Program-made: the position numbers and the translations under genes | Part shown: one piece after another, positions 41,101-51,100 of the stretch | Layout of the letters: each line of letters starts with the position of its first letter | Numbering within the stretch: position 1 is the stretch's first letter | Notes under the pieces: generated by a model | The model's database searches: none | Seen by the model: only the letters and a program-made list of their open reading frames with translations | What the model was told of the DNA's origin: nothing | Source: Gaiellasilicea sp963789355 | GTDB lineage: Bacteria; Actinomycetota; Thermoleophilia; Gaiellales; Gaiellaceae | Length of the DNA: 64,000 nt | Direction of reading: 5' to 3' | Assembly: GCA_963789355.1 (NCBI GenBank) | Contig: CAWBKK010000001.1 | Coordinates: 62,001-126,000, forward strand

Positions 41101-42720
41101 ATGGCGATCCGCAAGCTCCTGGTGGCGAACCGTGGCGAGATCGCGGCTCGCATCTTCCGCACCTGCCGTGAGCTCGAGATCGGGACCGTGGCCGTCGCCG
41201 CGCCCGACGACCGCGGCTCCCTGCACGCCCGCTCGGCCGACGAGACGGTGGCGATCACGAGCTACCTCCACGCCGAGGCGCACATTCGCGCGGCGAAGGC
41301 GTCCGGAGCCGACGCGATCCACCCCGGCTACGGCTTCCTCGCCGAGAACGCCGACTTCGCCGAGGCGGTCGAGGCGGCAGGCCTGACGTGGGTCGGGCCG
41401 CCGCCGGACGCACTCCGGCTCGGCGGCGACAAGCTGGCGGCGAAGCGGATCGCGGCCGAGGCCGGTGTTCCCGTGGTGCCGACCGGCGAGCCTGCAGAGC
41501 TGGGCTACCCGCTGCTCGTCAAGGCGGCCGCCGGCGGCGGTGGCCGCGGGATGCGCGTGGTCAACGAGCCGGCCGCGCTCGAGGAGGCGCTCGCAGCGGC
41601 TGCCCGGGAGGCGGAGGCGGCATTCGGCGACGGAACCGTCTTCTGCGAGCGCTACGTCGAGCGGCCACGGCACGTCGAGATCCAGCTCCTCGCCGATCTG
41701 CACGGGATCGTCCTCGCCCTCGGCGAGCGCGACTGCTCGGTGCAGCGGCGCCATCAGAAGGTGCTCGAGGAGTCGCCCTCCCCCGCCCTCGACCCGGAGC
41801 TGCGCGCGGAGATGAGCGACGCGGCGATCGCATTCGCCCGGGCGATCGGCTACGCGAGCGCCGGCACGGCCGAGTTCATGCTCTCCGGCCGCGACTTCTT
41901 CTTCCTCGAGCTGAACGGCCGGATCCAGGTCGAGCATCCGGTGACGGAGCTCGTCACGGGCCGCGATCTCATTCGCGACCAGATCCGCGTCGCGGAGGGC
42001 GAACGCCTGGAGCCAAGCAACAGTCTGTTACAAGGCCACGCCGTCGAGGTGCGGCTCTACGCGGAGGATCCGCAGACCTTCCTCCCGCAGGCGGGGACTG
42101 TGGAGCGGCTGCGACTACCAGGTGGAGTCCGTGTCGACGCCGGAGTCGAGGAGGGCGACGAGGTCGGCACGTCCTACGACCCGATGATCGCGAAGCTGAT
42201 CGCGCACGGGCCGACGCGAGCCGAGGCATTCGCCAGGCTCGCCGACGCCCTCGCCGAGACCGAGGTCGCCGGCGTGACCACGAACCTGCCCTTCCTCCGC
42301 TGGCTCGTCGCGCATCCGGTCGTCCGGGCCGGCGAGGCGACGACGGCGTTCCTGACCGAGCATCCGCCGCTGTCTGAGCCGCCGCTCCGGCTCCCCGACG
42401 CCTCCTGGCGCGGCGGCTGGCGGCTGAACCTCCCGTCCGCGCCGCCCGCGCCGGCTCCGGACGTCGACAGCGCCGCGCACGAGCGCGCCGCCGGCCCGGG
42501 CAGCGGCAACATTACGGCGCCGATGCCGGGAACGGTCGTCCGCGTGGAGGTCTCCGCGGGCGAGAAGGTCGAGGCCCGCCGCCCGCTCCTCGTGCTCGAG
42601 GCGATGAAGATGGAGACGACGTTGACCGCCCCCTACGACGCGACCGTGAAGGCCGTGCACGTCGAGGAGGGCGCCCGCGTCGCCGGCGGCGCCCTCCTCG
42701 TCGAGCTGGAAGCGTCCTAG
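41101..42720 (+). CDS. Acyl-CoA carboxylase biotin carboxylase/BCCP subunit
   Basis: A 539-residue fused subunit. The biotin carboxylase domain opens IRKLLVANRGEIAARIFRTCRE; its ATP-grasp carries the glycine-rich KAAAGGGGRGMRVV and the active-site ELNGRIQVEHPVTELVTG. The C-terminal 65 residues are a BCCP domain with the biotin attachment Lys in LEAMKMETTL. The BT linker between them is very short, so the protein is about 100 residues shorter than typical MCC alpha. It should charge biotin with bicarbonate and hand CO2 to the carboxyltransferase at 27.5 kb. Other CT partners are possible. TACGAT lies 8 nt before ATG 41101. Confidence 0.92.
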   Translation: MAIRKLLVANRGEIAARIFRTCRELEIGTVAVAAPDDRGSLHARSADETVAITSYLHAEAHIRAAKASGADAIHPGYGFLAENADFAEAVEAAGLTWVGPPPDALRLGGDKLAAKRIAAEAGVPVVPTGEPAELGYPLLVKAAAGGGGRGMRVVNEPAALEEALAAAAREAEAAFGDGTVFCERYVERPRHVEIQLLADLHGIVLALGERDCSVQRRHQKVLEESPSPALDPELRAEMSDAAIAFARAIGYASAGTAEFMLSGRDFFFLELNGRIQVEHPVTELVTGRDLIRDQIRVAEGERLEPSNSLLQGHAVEVRLYAEDPQTFLPQAGTVERLRLPGGVRVDAGVEEGDEVGTSYDPMIAKLIAHGPTRAEAFARLADALAETEVAGVTTNLPFLRWLVAHPVVRAGEATTAFLTEHPPLSEPPLRLPDASWRGGWRLNLPSAPPAPAPDVDSAAHERAAGPGSGNITAPMPGTVVRVEVSAGEKVEARRPLLVLEAMKMETTLTAPYDATVKAVHVEEGARVAGGALLVELEAS

Positions 42721-43283
42721 GGCGCGGTGGCGGGCTCGATGGCGGGCCTGCGTACCACGCGCACGACGTACGCGATCGTCGCGAGGAGCGCCGCCGCGCC
42801 GAGCACGAGCGTCCCGACGTCGTCGGCCGTCGGCTTCAACGCCATGTCGAAGACGACGACGAAGAGCAGCACGAGGTCGAGCTTCATGTAGGCGTCGATG
42901 CGATCGTTGTGAAGACGCGTCTTCGGGTGCTCCGGCCCGTGAGCCGTCGTCGCCGCGTGCAGCCGCTTTCCCTCCGGCTCGATCACGCCGATGCCGAAGA
43001 GGAACGTCCCGGCGAATGCTGCGAGCGCGATCACGATCCAGAGCTGGTCGAAGCTCCAGGGGCCCTCGATCGTGAGCAGGATCCCGAGCAGGAACACCGC
43101 GAGCGACGTGGGGATGAAGATGCGCTGCGCGAGCCACTGCGTGTTGGAGCTGACACGCTCGATCAGGATCGTGTCGTCCGTCTTGCGCGCCCGGTACAGC
43201 AGCGCCTGCAGCATGAAGGCCGACCCGAGCCAGATGGTCGCGCCGACGATGTGCAGGAACAGGAGGATCTCGTAGTAGGACAT
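42717..43283 (-). CDS. DUF2269-like integral membrane protein
   Basis: A 188-residue membrane protein with four or five hydrophobic helices. The start SYYEILLFLHIVGATIWLGSAFMLQAL, with its His in helix 1, is the pattern of DUF2269 and related CopD/haem-binding-like membrane families. A soluble loop (about 105-130) includes EGKRLHAATTAHGPEHPKTR. No function is proven for the family. It overlaps the biotin carboxylase end by 4 nt in a convergent layout and lies 17 nt after the SCP2 gene on the same strand, so the two may be cotranscribed. Confidence 0.82.
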   Translation of the reverse strand: MSYYEILLFLHIVGATIWLGSAFMLQALLYRARKTDDTILIERVSSNTQWLAQRIFIPTSLAVFLLGILLTIEGPWSFDQLWIVIALAAFAGTFLFGIGVIEPEGKRLHAATTAHGPEHPKTRLHNDRIDAYMKLDLVLLFVVVFDMALKPTADDVGTLVLGAAALLATIAYVVRVVRRPAIEPATAP

Positions 43284-43300
43284 GGCGGTCTTCTACAACG

Positions 43301-43609
43301 CTAGAAGAGCTTCTGCAGCTTCATCGCCGCACCCATGTCGCCTTTGATCTTCAGCTTCCCGGTCATGTACGCCGTCGTCGGGTTCTGCTCGCCGCGCACG
43401 ACCGCCATCATCGTCTCCTCGGAGGTGGAGATCGTCGTGTCGGCCTCGCCGCCGCCCTCGGTGACGGTGACGGCACCGTCGTTCACGGCCACGAGCCACT
43501 GACCCGCACCCTCGATGTCGAACAGGTAGGAGTTGTTCATCCCAGCGGTCTTTTCCGCGTCGGCGCGGCTCGCGAGGCCGTCGAAGAACTCCTGCACGGT
43601 GTCTGCCAT
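43301..43609 (-). CDS. SCP2 sterol-binding domain protein
   Basis: A 102-residue single-domain SCP2 protein: VQEFFDGLASRADAEKTAGMNNSYLFDIEGAGQWLVAVNDGAVTV and the C-terminal TTAYMTGKLKIKGDMGAAMKLQKLF, the lipid-binding tunnel end. Such proteins bind acyl-CoA or other hydrophobic ligands in the cytoplasm, which would fit the acyl-CoA enzymes in this window. AAGGAG lies upstream of ATG 43609. It is transcribed in the same direction as, and downstream of, the giant surface protein, but the 47-nt gap does not show they share a message. Confidence 0.88.
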   Translation of the reverse strand: MADTVQEFFDGLASRADAEKTAGMNNSYLFDIEGAGQWLVAVNDGAVTVTEGGGEADTTISTSEETMMAVVRGEQNPTTAYMTGKLKIKGDMGAAMKLQKLF

Positions 43610-43656
43610 CTCGTCTCGCTCCTTCGTCGATTGAGTTGGCGCGAATCTACCGTGCG

Positions 43657-46600
43657 CTACCAGTCGGGCGTGGCGTCGATCGCCGCATGATTCGTCACCC
43701 GGGTCGGGCCACTACCGTTTGCGTTCAGCACGTACAGCTCGAGATTGCCGTCTCGGTTCGAGGTGAAGACGAGCTTGGCCCCGTCCCTCGACCAGTTCGG
43801 CGTGATGTCGACGGCCGCGTTCGTGGTCAGCCTCGAGTGGCCGCCCCCGCCCGCGTTCATGACGTAGAGCTCGAAGTTCGCGGTTCCGTGAACGTTCGTC
43901 GAGAAGGCGATCTTGGTGCCGTCGGGCGACCAGTCGGGCTCGAGCTCGACCGCCCCGTTCGTGGTCAGCCGCGTCTGCGCACCACCGGTCGCGGCGACGA
44001 CGTAGATGTCGGAGCCGCCGGTGCGCGTGCTCGAGAACGCAATCCTCTGACCGTTCGGCGACCAGGCGGGTGTGAGATCGGCGCCGGAGTGCGTGGTCAG
44101 GCGCTGGACGCCGGTGCCGTCGGCGTTCATCACGTAGATGTCGAACTGACTCCCGTTGCGGGTCGACGCGAAGGCGATCTTCGTCCCGTCGGGCGACCAC
44201 ACCGGTGCGAGATCGACGGCGGAGTGCGTGGTCAGCCGCCGCACGTTCGAGCCGTCGGCGTTCATCGAGTAGAGCTCCACGTTTCCGTCGCGGGTGCTGG
44301 TGAAGACGATCTTCGAGCCGTCGGCGGAACGAGCCGGCTCGGCGTCGATCCCGGAGTGGGCGGTCAGCCGGACGACCGCGCCGCCGCCCTCCCCCACCGA
44401 GTAGATGTCGCCGAACCCCGTGCGGGAGCTCGCAAAGACGATCGAGCGGCGTCCGACGGTGTAGGAGACAGACTTCGTGGCCAGCTTGCCGAGGCGATCG
44501 CGGGCGTTGACCGTGAACGTCTTCTGGCCGACCGTGGAGGTGTCGATGGCCGCGCCGTCGGCGACCGGCCCGACGCAGGCCGAAGGCTCGACGCCGGCCC
44601 CGGCGTCCAGGCACGCGTAGTCGGCGGTCAACGGCTGCCCCTGGACGATCTGGGCGTTCTGCGCGGGCGAGGAGATCACGATCTGCGGCGCGCCCGTGTC
44701 GATCAGCACCGTCAGCGCGACCTCACGGCCGTCGGGCGCTCTCCCGGTGACGGTGTGCGGCCCGTCGCCCCGCACGACCACGGGCACGCTGTAGGGCGCG
44801 AAGCCGGTCCCGTCGACGTCGATCTCGAGCTCGTCGTCCGGGCTCGCTGGATCCTCGCCGAGGCGCAGCGTCACCAGGACGTCGCCGCCGTGCCAGCCGC
44901 CGGCCGGGGGAGTCGGAGCGGAGATCGAGAGGGTCCCGTCCACGACCGGCGCCGTCGTCTCCTCCTCGTAGTAGATGCCCTTGTTCGTCGAGACGGCGAC
45001 GTTGCCGGCCCGATCCACGGCCTGCACGAAGTAGAGGAACTGCGCGCCCGCGCTCACGAGCGGCCCGGCGCCGCTCCAGCGATCGGTCGCGGGCGTCCGG
45101 AGCAGGTCGACGAACTTCCAGGCCTGCGTCGTGCCCCCGTCGGACTGGTCGAGATAGCCGACACGCACGCGCACGACGTCATTGACGCCGTTCGGCGCGT
45201 GATCGCGCGTCTCGACCGAGAACGCGACGGTCGGGCCGACCCCGGTCGCGACGACCCGGCCGAGGATCGGCTTGGCGTAATCGTTCGACGGCGCCGAGAA
45301 GACGAGCGCCTCGATGTGCCGGAACAGCCGCTGCGTGCCGGTCTCGCCCCCGCCGGCCCTCCCGGTGAACTGCCCGGTCGCGAGCACGAGCCGGTGCCGC
45401 TCGCTCGTGCCGACCTTCGACGTGGTCACGGTCTGGAGCTTCGCCGGGTGGACGAGCCGATCCCAGTCGAGCGGTGGCTCGATCGCGGTCGAGTCGACGA
45501 TCGGCCTGGCGAAGTACGGATCGAACGGCGTGATGCTCGACGACGAGAGCTCCGTGATCAGCGCACCGTGCGCCGAGGGCACGGTCACCGGCAGCACGGT
45601 CTTCGGCTCGACCGGGCGGAAGTGCGTCACCTGGACACCGTCCTGGCCGACGAAGTAGAACCCGCCCGGGGCGCCGGACTGACCGGGCGGCGTCCAGTCG
45701 GTCACGAGCCGCTCCGCGGTCAGCCCGGTTGCCGGCTCGACGACGAGCTCCTGGGCGGTCGGGAGCGCCTGAATCGCGGCAGCGCCGCCGTCCGTCGCCA
45801 CCGTCGTCTCGGAGGCCGACTTCGCGCTCGCGGCAGCCGCCGGAGCAGCTGCAGCCGCCGCCGGCCCTCCGACCTGCCACATCGGCAGCCCGTAGAGGGT
45901 GAACTCGGACGCGGCCTTCTCGTCGTAGACGCCGACGAGCCCGAGCTCGCCGAAGTAGTCCTGCTTCGCCAGCACGATCGACTCGCCGATCGTCAGATCG
46001 CCCGGAGCAGCGAGGCCACCGAGGTTCTCCGCGAAGCGGCGCTGGAGGTCCTCCGAGTAGGCGACGAGCTTGCCGTCGCCGTAGCCGTAGCCGCTGTTCG
46101 CGACGTACGTCCCACCCCGCTGCGTGTATGCCTGCGGCCAGTCGGCCGTTCCGAGCGGCGAGACGACGAACACGTCGGACACCGACAGGCCGGCGTGACA
46201 GCCCATGCTGAACACGAGCTTCCCGTCGAACGGCTCGATCGGCCCACCCGTCAAGGCCGGCAGATGGCCGATCTCGAAGAGAGCGCTGCCGGCGGCCGGC
46301 TGGAGGCCGCGATGGTCGGCGTGGCCATTGATCGACGAGAGGTCGCGCGGGACGCCGCCCGGCAGGAAGGCTGCGGTGAGGTCGGCCTGGGTCCAGGTGT
46401 CGCCGATCAGCCCCTGGGGGTTCGTCCCGCCGACGCCCTGGATCGCCCGCAGGCCGGCGTCGACCTGCTGCGCGCCGTCGTTGAGGAACTCGTATCCCGT
46501 CGTCACCGCTGTCGCAGGTGCGAGCCGGCCGTCGAAGTCGGTGAAGCGGTCGACTGTGCGCACGGCGGCATCCGGGCTCGTCGGCAGACGACCGACGGCG

Positions 46601-48136
46601 ACGTCGGGGATGTGCAGCTGCCGGTCGAAGAACGGGATCGGGTCGACGTCGCCGTAGGGATCGTCGGAGAGGAAGTAGCCGAGCCGGAGCGTGGTCGAGA
46701 GCTCGGTCGCCGAGTCGAACGTCTCGGCGTAGCCATCCTCGTTGGCCACCGTCGTCCGGTCCTCCAGCCGCGCGGCGGGAATCACCTCGTCCCCGCCGAG
46801 AAGGACGATGTTCTGAACCGTCGAGTTCGAGCCCGCGTCGACGTGAGCGGCCCGGAAGGCGTCGATCGCCAACCCGATCTCCCGCATGACCGCGTTCGCG
46901 CGGGTCAGCTCGGTCGGGCAGGAATTCCAGCGCGCGACAGCGGCCTGAACCTCCGGGTCGGCGTCGACCTGCAGGATCGCGCTCGGGTGGCCGTCGGCTG
47001 CGAGCGCGGGCATCAGGCCGTCGAGCGACGTCAGCGCCGGGCCGACGGCGTCGGCGCCGTGGACGCGCTCCCACTGCGCCTTGTTGACGACGAACACCGT
47101 GTCGACGACCGCAGGCACGGTGCCGCGGGTGAGCGAGGTCGAGTTCGTGCCTGCGTTCGGGAACGATCTCGCGTCGCAGTTGGGCAGGGCGACCGGAGCG
47201 GTCTCCTCGGGCCGGAGCATGTACGGCTCGGCGGAGCTGGCGCCGTTGAAGCCCGTGACCTGGATCACGTAGGTGCCCGGCGTTCCGTCCGAGACAACCG
47301 TGACCGCGTCGTCCTCCGTGCCGCGAAGCGTCGAGACCCCGAGAATCGGCAGGTTCGCGAGCGCGAGGTCGGAGAGCGTCTGCTGCTCGAGCGCGTCCGA
47401 CTCGCTCGTCAGCGTCGGGCCGTCGTCGTCGAGCGGCAGACCATCGAGCGGCTCCGTGCCCGGGCGCACGTCTCGGAGCACCTGACCGTTGGGCCCGTAG
47501 ACGACCAGGTCGAGGTCGACCGGCAGGTGGCTGAGGTTGAAGGTGACGCGCGTCCCCGGCACGCTCGGGACCGGGTAGCTGAAGTTGTCGACGTCCCTCG
47601 CGCCCGTGATGTAGGAGAGATAGAACGAGGAGGTGGCGACGCCCGTGAGCGGTCCGGCCGGGTCGTTGTTCGCCTCGAAGGTGTCACCGACCGAGATCGT
47701 GGCCGGCGTCGGCCCCGCTGCCACCGGCCCGTTCGCCGGGTCTGCCGAGACCGTCGCCTGCGCCGGCCCGAGCGTGGTGCCCGGGCGGGCGTCGAACGTC
47801 AAGCGGTATTGCAGGCTCACGGTCAGCGGAAGCGTCCAGGTCAGGGTCCGGCCGACGATCGTCGGATCTCCGATCGGGCCGCCGTCGAGAGCCGACGAGC
47901 CGGGCATGTAGGCGAACCCTTCGGGGAGCGTGACCACGACGACGGTCGAGTTGACCAGGCCCACGCCGGCAGGCGTGTCGGGGACGACGCCCACTTCGAC
48001 TTCGTAATGGGCCGTCCCGTCGGGAGCGGCTGCCGCGAGCCGGTTGACGTTTGCCGCCTCGAGGTTGAGCCGCTCCCAGCCGAGCGAGCCCTCGGCCAGG
48101 AACGCGGCGAGCAGGTCGGCAAGTGTCAGCTGGTCG
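43657..48136 (-). CDS. Giant secreted protein, C-terminal part: C25 (gingipain)-like protease and PD40 propeller
   Basis: This is the second reading frame of one gene starting at 52867; removing one G in the GG at 48136-48137 joins both frames in ...WVAPATL-DQLTLADLL..., giving about 3,069 residues overall. Order: a DUF11-like beta domain (about 1,620-1,715), a PPC-like beta sandwich (TFEANNDPAGPL...), then a region like peptidase family C25: LLGGDEVIPAARL, the likely catalytic His in INGHADHRG (about 2,179) and Cys in FSMGCHAGLSV (about 2,223), followed by beta domains. The last 260 residues are seven PD40/TolB-like propeller repeats (SPDGTKIAFASTRNG, YVMNADGTG types). No sortase or membrane anchor is seen at the end. 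Protease activity is inferred from motifs only. Confidence 0.82.
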
Positions 48137-51100
48137 GAGCGTCGCCGGCGCCACCCAGGGAAGCACGTCCTTGAAGGTGAGATTGCCCAGCGCGTTGGCG
48201 CCGACCGCGGTCAGGAACTGCTCGAGCGTCAGCCCCGGCTTGAGCTGGCCGAGGTGATCCCTGATCACACCCGTCGCCGGACACGCGGGCGAGCAGGTGA
48301 AGACCGTCGAGATCGAGCCCAGCGGGATCGAGCCGAGCGGAATCGAGCCCAGCGGCGATTGGAGCAGGTCGATCGACCCCAGCGGAATCGAGCCGAGCGG
48401 CGAGAACTCGATGTCGATCGAGCCGAGGGGGATCGAGCCCAGCGGAATCGAGCCCAGCGGAATCGAGCCCAGGGGAATCGAGCCCAGCGGGATCGAGCCG
48501 AGCGGCACGCCGCGGAGTGAGGTCGAAAGCACGCTTTGCCCGCCCAGGCTGAGGGAATTCGTGCAGTTGACCGGGGGGCCGGAGAGCCATTCGCACCAGT
48601 CGTCGAGGTTCGTGTCTCCGGTCTCGTCCGCGTCCTTCTCGCCGATCTGGATCGAGCCGAGCGGCGCCACCCCGAGGCCGACGGCCTCCGGCGTGAGCGA
48701 GCCGAGCACGCTGTTCCGCAGTCCGATCGACCCCAGCGGGACGCTGGCGATCCCGCCCGGCCGCCCAGCGAGAGCGTCGAGTGCCTGCTGCAGCGACAGG
48801 CTCTGCAGCGGGACTCCGGCCACGGTCGTGCCCTGGAGCAGCGATTCCCACGAATGGGGCGGCGTCAAGGGCACGGTCGAGAGCGCGATCCCGCCGAGGA
48901 GCGCCCGGATCTCCGGCTCGAGGAGCCCGATCGAGCCGAGCGGGATCGAGCCGAGCGGAATCGACCCGAGCGGAATCGAGCCCAGCGGGATCGAGCCGAG
49001 CGGCGAAGCTTCGAGCGCGGAGCGCGCCGCGGCGATGAACGTCTCGGCCGGGACGTCCGCCAGCTCGACCCGTGCCGGCGCCGTCACCGTCTCGGAGCCC
49101 GCCTGGGGAGCGATCGTCACGTCGGCCGTGACGGTGGCGGCTCCGGGGACGAGGAAGCAGCTCGAGAACTCGGAGGTGCTGCCGTCGGGGTCGGTGGCCG
49201 TGGCGGTGACGTACTCACCGGCCGCGATCGAAGGGAGGCTCACGGTGAACTCGCCGGTTCCGGTTTGGCCCGTTCCGACCCCGTTCGCCCCGCCGAGAAA
49301 ACGTGCCCCCTCGCCGTTGCCCGAGGGGTCGCACGCAGCACTCGAGAAGAACTCGAGCCGGTACTCGAAGAGCGCCTTGCTGTGGATCGTCCCCGTGATC
49401 GCACCGCCCTCGACCCCGGTGATCACCGGGAAGTTCTGGAGCTCGTTCGGGCCCGTGTCCGCGTCGAACGTGTCATTCGCCGTCACCCCGTCGAAACCCA
49501 GGTTGATCCCCAGGCCGCCGTTGGTGTGGATCAGGTTCTCCGTGATCCGGTTGGCGATCGAGATCCCGAAGACGCTCACGCCCGTGCCCGCGCTGTGCGC
49601 GATCGTATTGCCGTTGAGGTTGGTGCCGCTGGAGTCGGAGACGATCACCCCAAGCGCGTTCGGGAACGCTTCCCCGCCGGATCCGCCGAAAACGCCGACG
49701 CTGTTCTGCTCGACGGTGTTCCCGGCCGAGTCGTGGAAGATCCCGATCCCGGCGTACGGAGGCGTCTCTCCGCCGAAGCCGTTGCCGCCGATCACGTTCC
49801 GGCGGATGACGTTGGCGTTCGAGTTGAAGTCGGCGAGGACGCCGTAGGTGCCGTTGCCCGCCTCCAGGGCTCCGTCTCCGCTCGGGAAGAGCCCGAGGTA
49901 GTTGTCCTCGACGGTGTTGCCGTCTCCGTCGCGCAGCTTGACGGCGTCCCAGCTGAAGTTGGTGATCGAGAAGCCGCGGACGGTCGAGCCGCCGGCCGTG
50001 ATGTCGAAGGCCGCGTTGTTCGGGCCGGCGTCCGTCCCGTCGAGCCGGATCAGCGGCACACCGCTGTAGCCGGGTTGCGTGGTCGCATCGAGGATAACCG
50101 GGCCGGTGATGACCGGAAGCATCGAGGTCGGCGAGATCGTGACCGGCCCGTCGCCGATCGAGAAGCGGATCGTCTCGAGGCCGGGGTCGCTGTTGGCCGC
50201 GTTGATCGCCCACCGCAGCGAGCAGGCGCCCGTCTCGCACGTCGCGCTGTCGCCGGACGAGGCGACGACGTAGACCGTGAAATCGCGAACGAGGACGCAC
50301 GCAGAGAACTCCGACGTGTTCCCGCTGGGGTCGGTCGCCGTGGCGGTGACGAACTCGCCGACGGCGATCAGCGGGAAGTTGGCGCTGAACGAGGCAGATC
50401 CACCTGCGCTCGTGGAGACGTCGGTCGCGCCCACGAAACGCGCACCTTCGCCGTTCCCCGAGGGATCGCAGCTTGCGTTGGCGAAGAACTCGAGCCGGTA
50501 GGTGGTCGACGGCGCGCTCGCGAGCGTCCCCGTCACCGCACCGCCGCCGACCGCGGCCGTGATCTCCGGGAAGTTCTGCAGCTCGTTCGTGCCGACGTCA
50601 CCGTCGCCCGCGTCGTTCGCGGTCACGCCCGCCGGACTCAGATCGATCCCGAGCCCGCCGTTCGTGTGGATCAGGTTCCCCAGCAGGCGGTTGCCCCCGC
50701 CGCGCTGGAGATCGATCCCGAGCGTCGAGTTGTAGGCGATCGTGTTGCCTTCGCCGGCTCCCGTTCCGCCGATGGTGTTGCCCGACGCGAAGGAGTCCAC
50801 GAGAACGCCCGTCCCATTCCCCAGTGCCCCGGTGCCGGCGGCGTCCGTTCCGATCCGGTTTCCCCGCACGAGAACCCCGGAGACCGACTCCCCATCCAGA
50901 TCGATCCCGCGGGTGTTGCCCGAGATCAGGTTTCCGGCTCCCGCCGCGGCACCGCCGATCGTGTTGCTCCCGATCTCAACGGAGACCCCGACCCCGTTCG
51001 GAAGCGCAGCGGTGCCCGCCGCGTTGGTGCCGATCCGGTTGCCCTGGACGACGTTGCCCGTCGCCCCGCTGCTGAAGAATTCGACCCCGGCGCCGGTCGA

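Noticed and set aside
47684..48136. Continuation of the N-terminal frame of the giant protein to the stop at 47684
   Set aside because: After 48136 the frame encodes Arg-rich nonsense while the neighbouring frame encodes a DUF11-like domain; the stop is an effect of the frameshift.
43636..48174. 1,512-codon open frame on the plus strand opposite the giant protein
   Set aside because: Composition is Arg/Asp/Gly/Val rich with no domain; the minus-strand frame carries clear C25 and PD40 motifs. Shadow of high GC.
48311..48505. CRISPR array
   Set aside because: Repeats are 15 nt, contiguous and in frame with no spacers; they are a protein-coding pentapeptide array.
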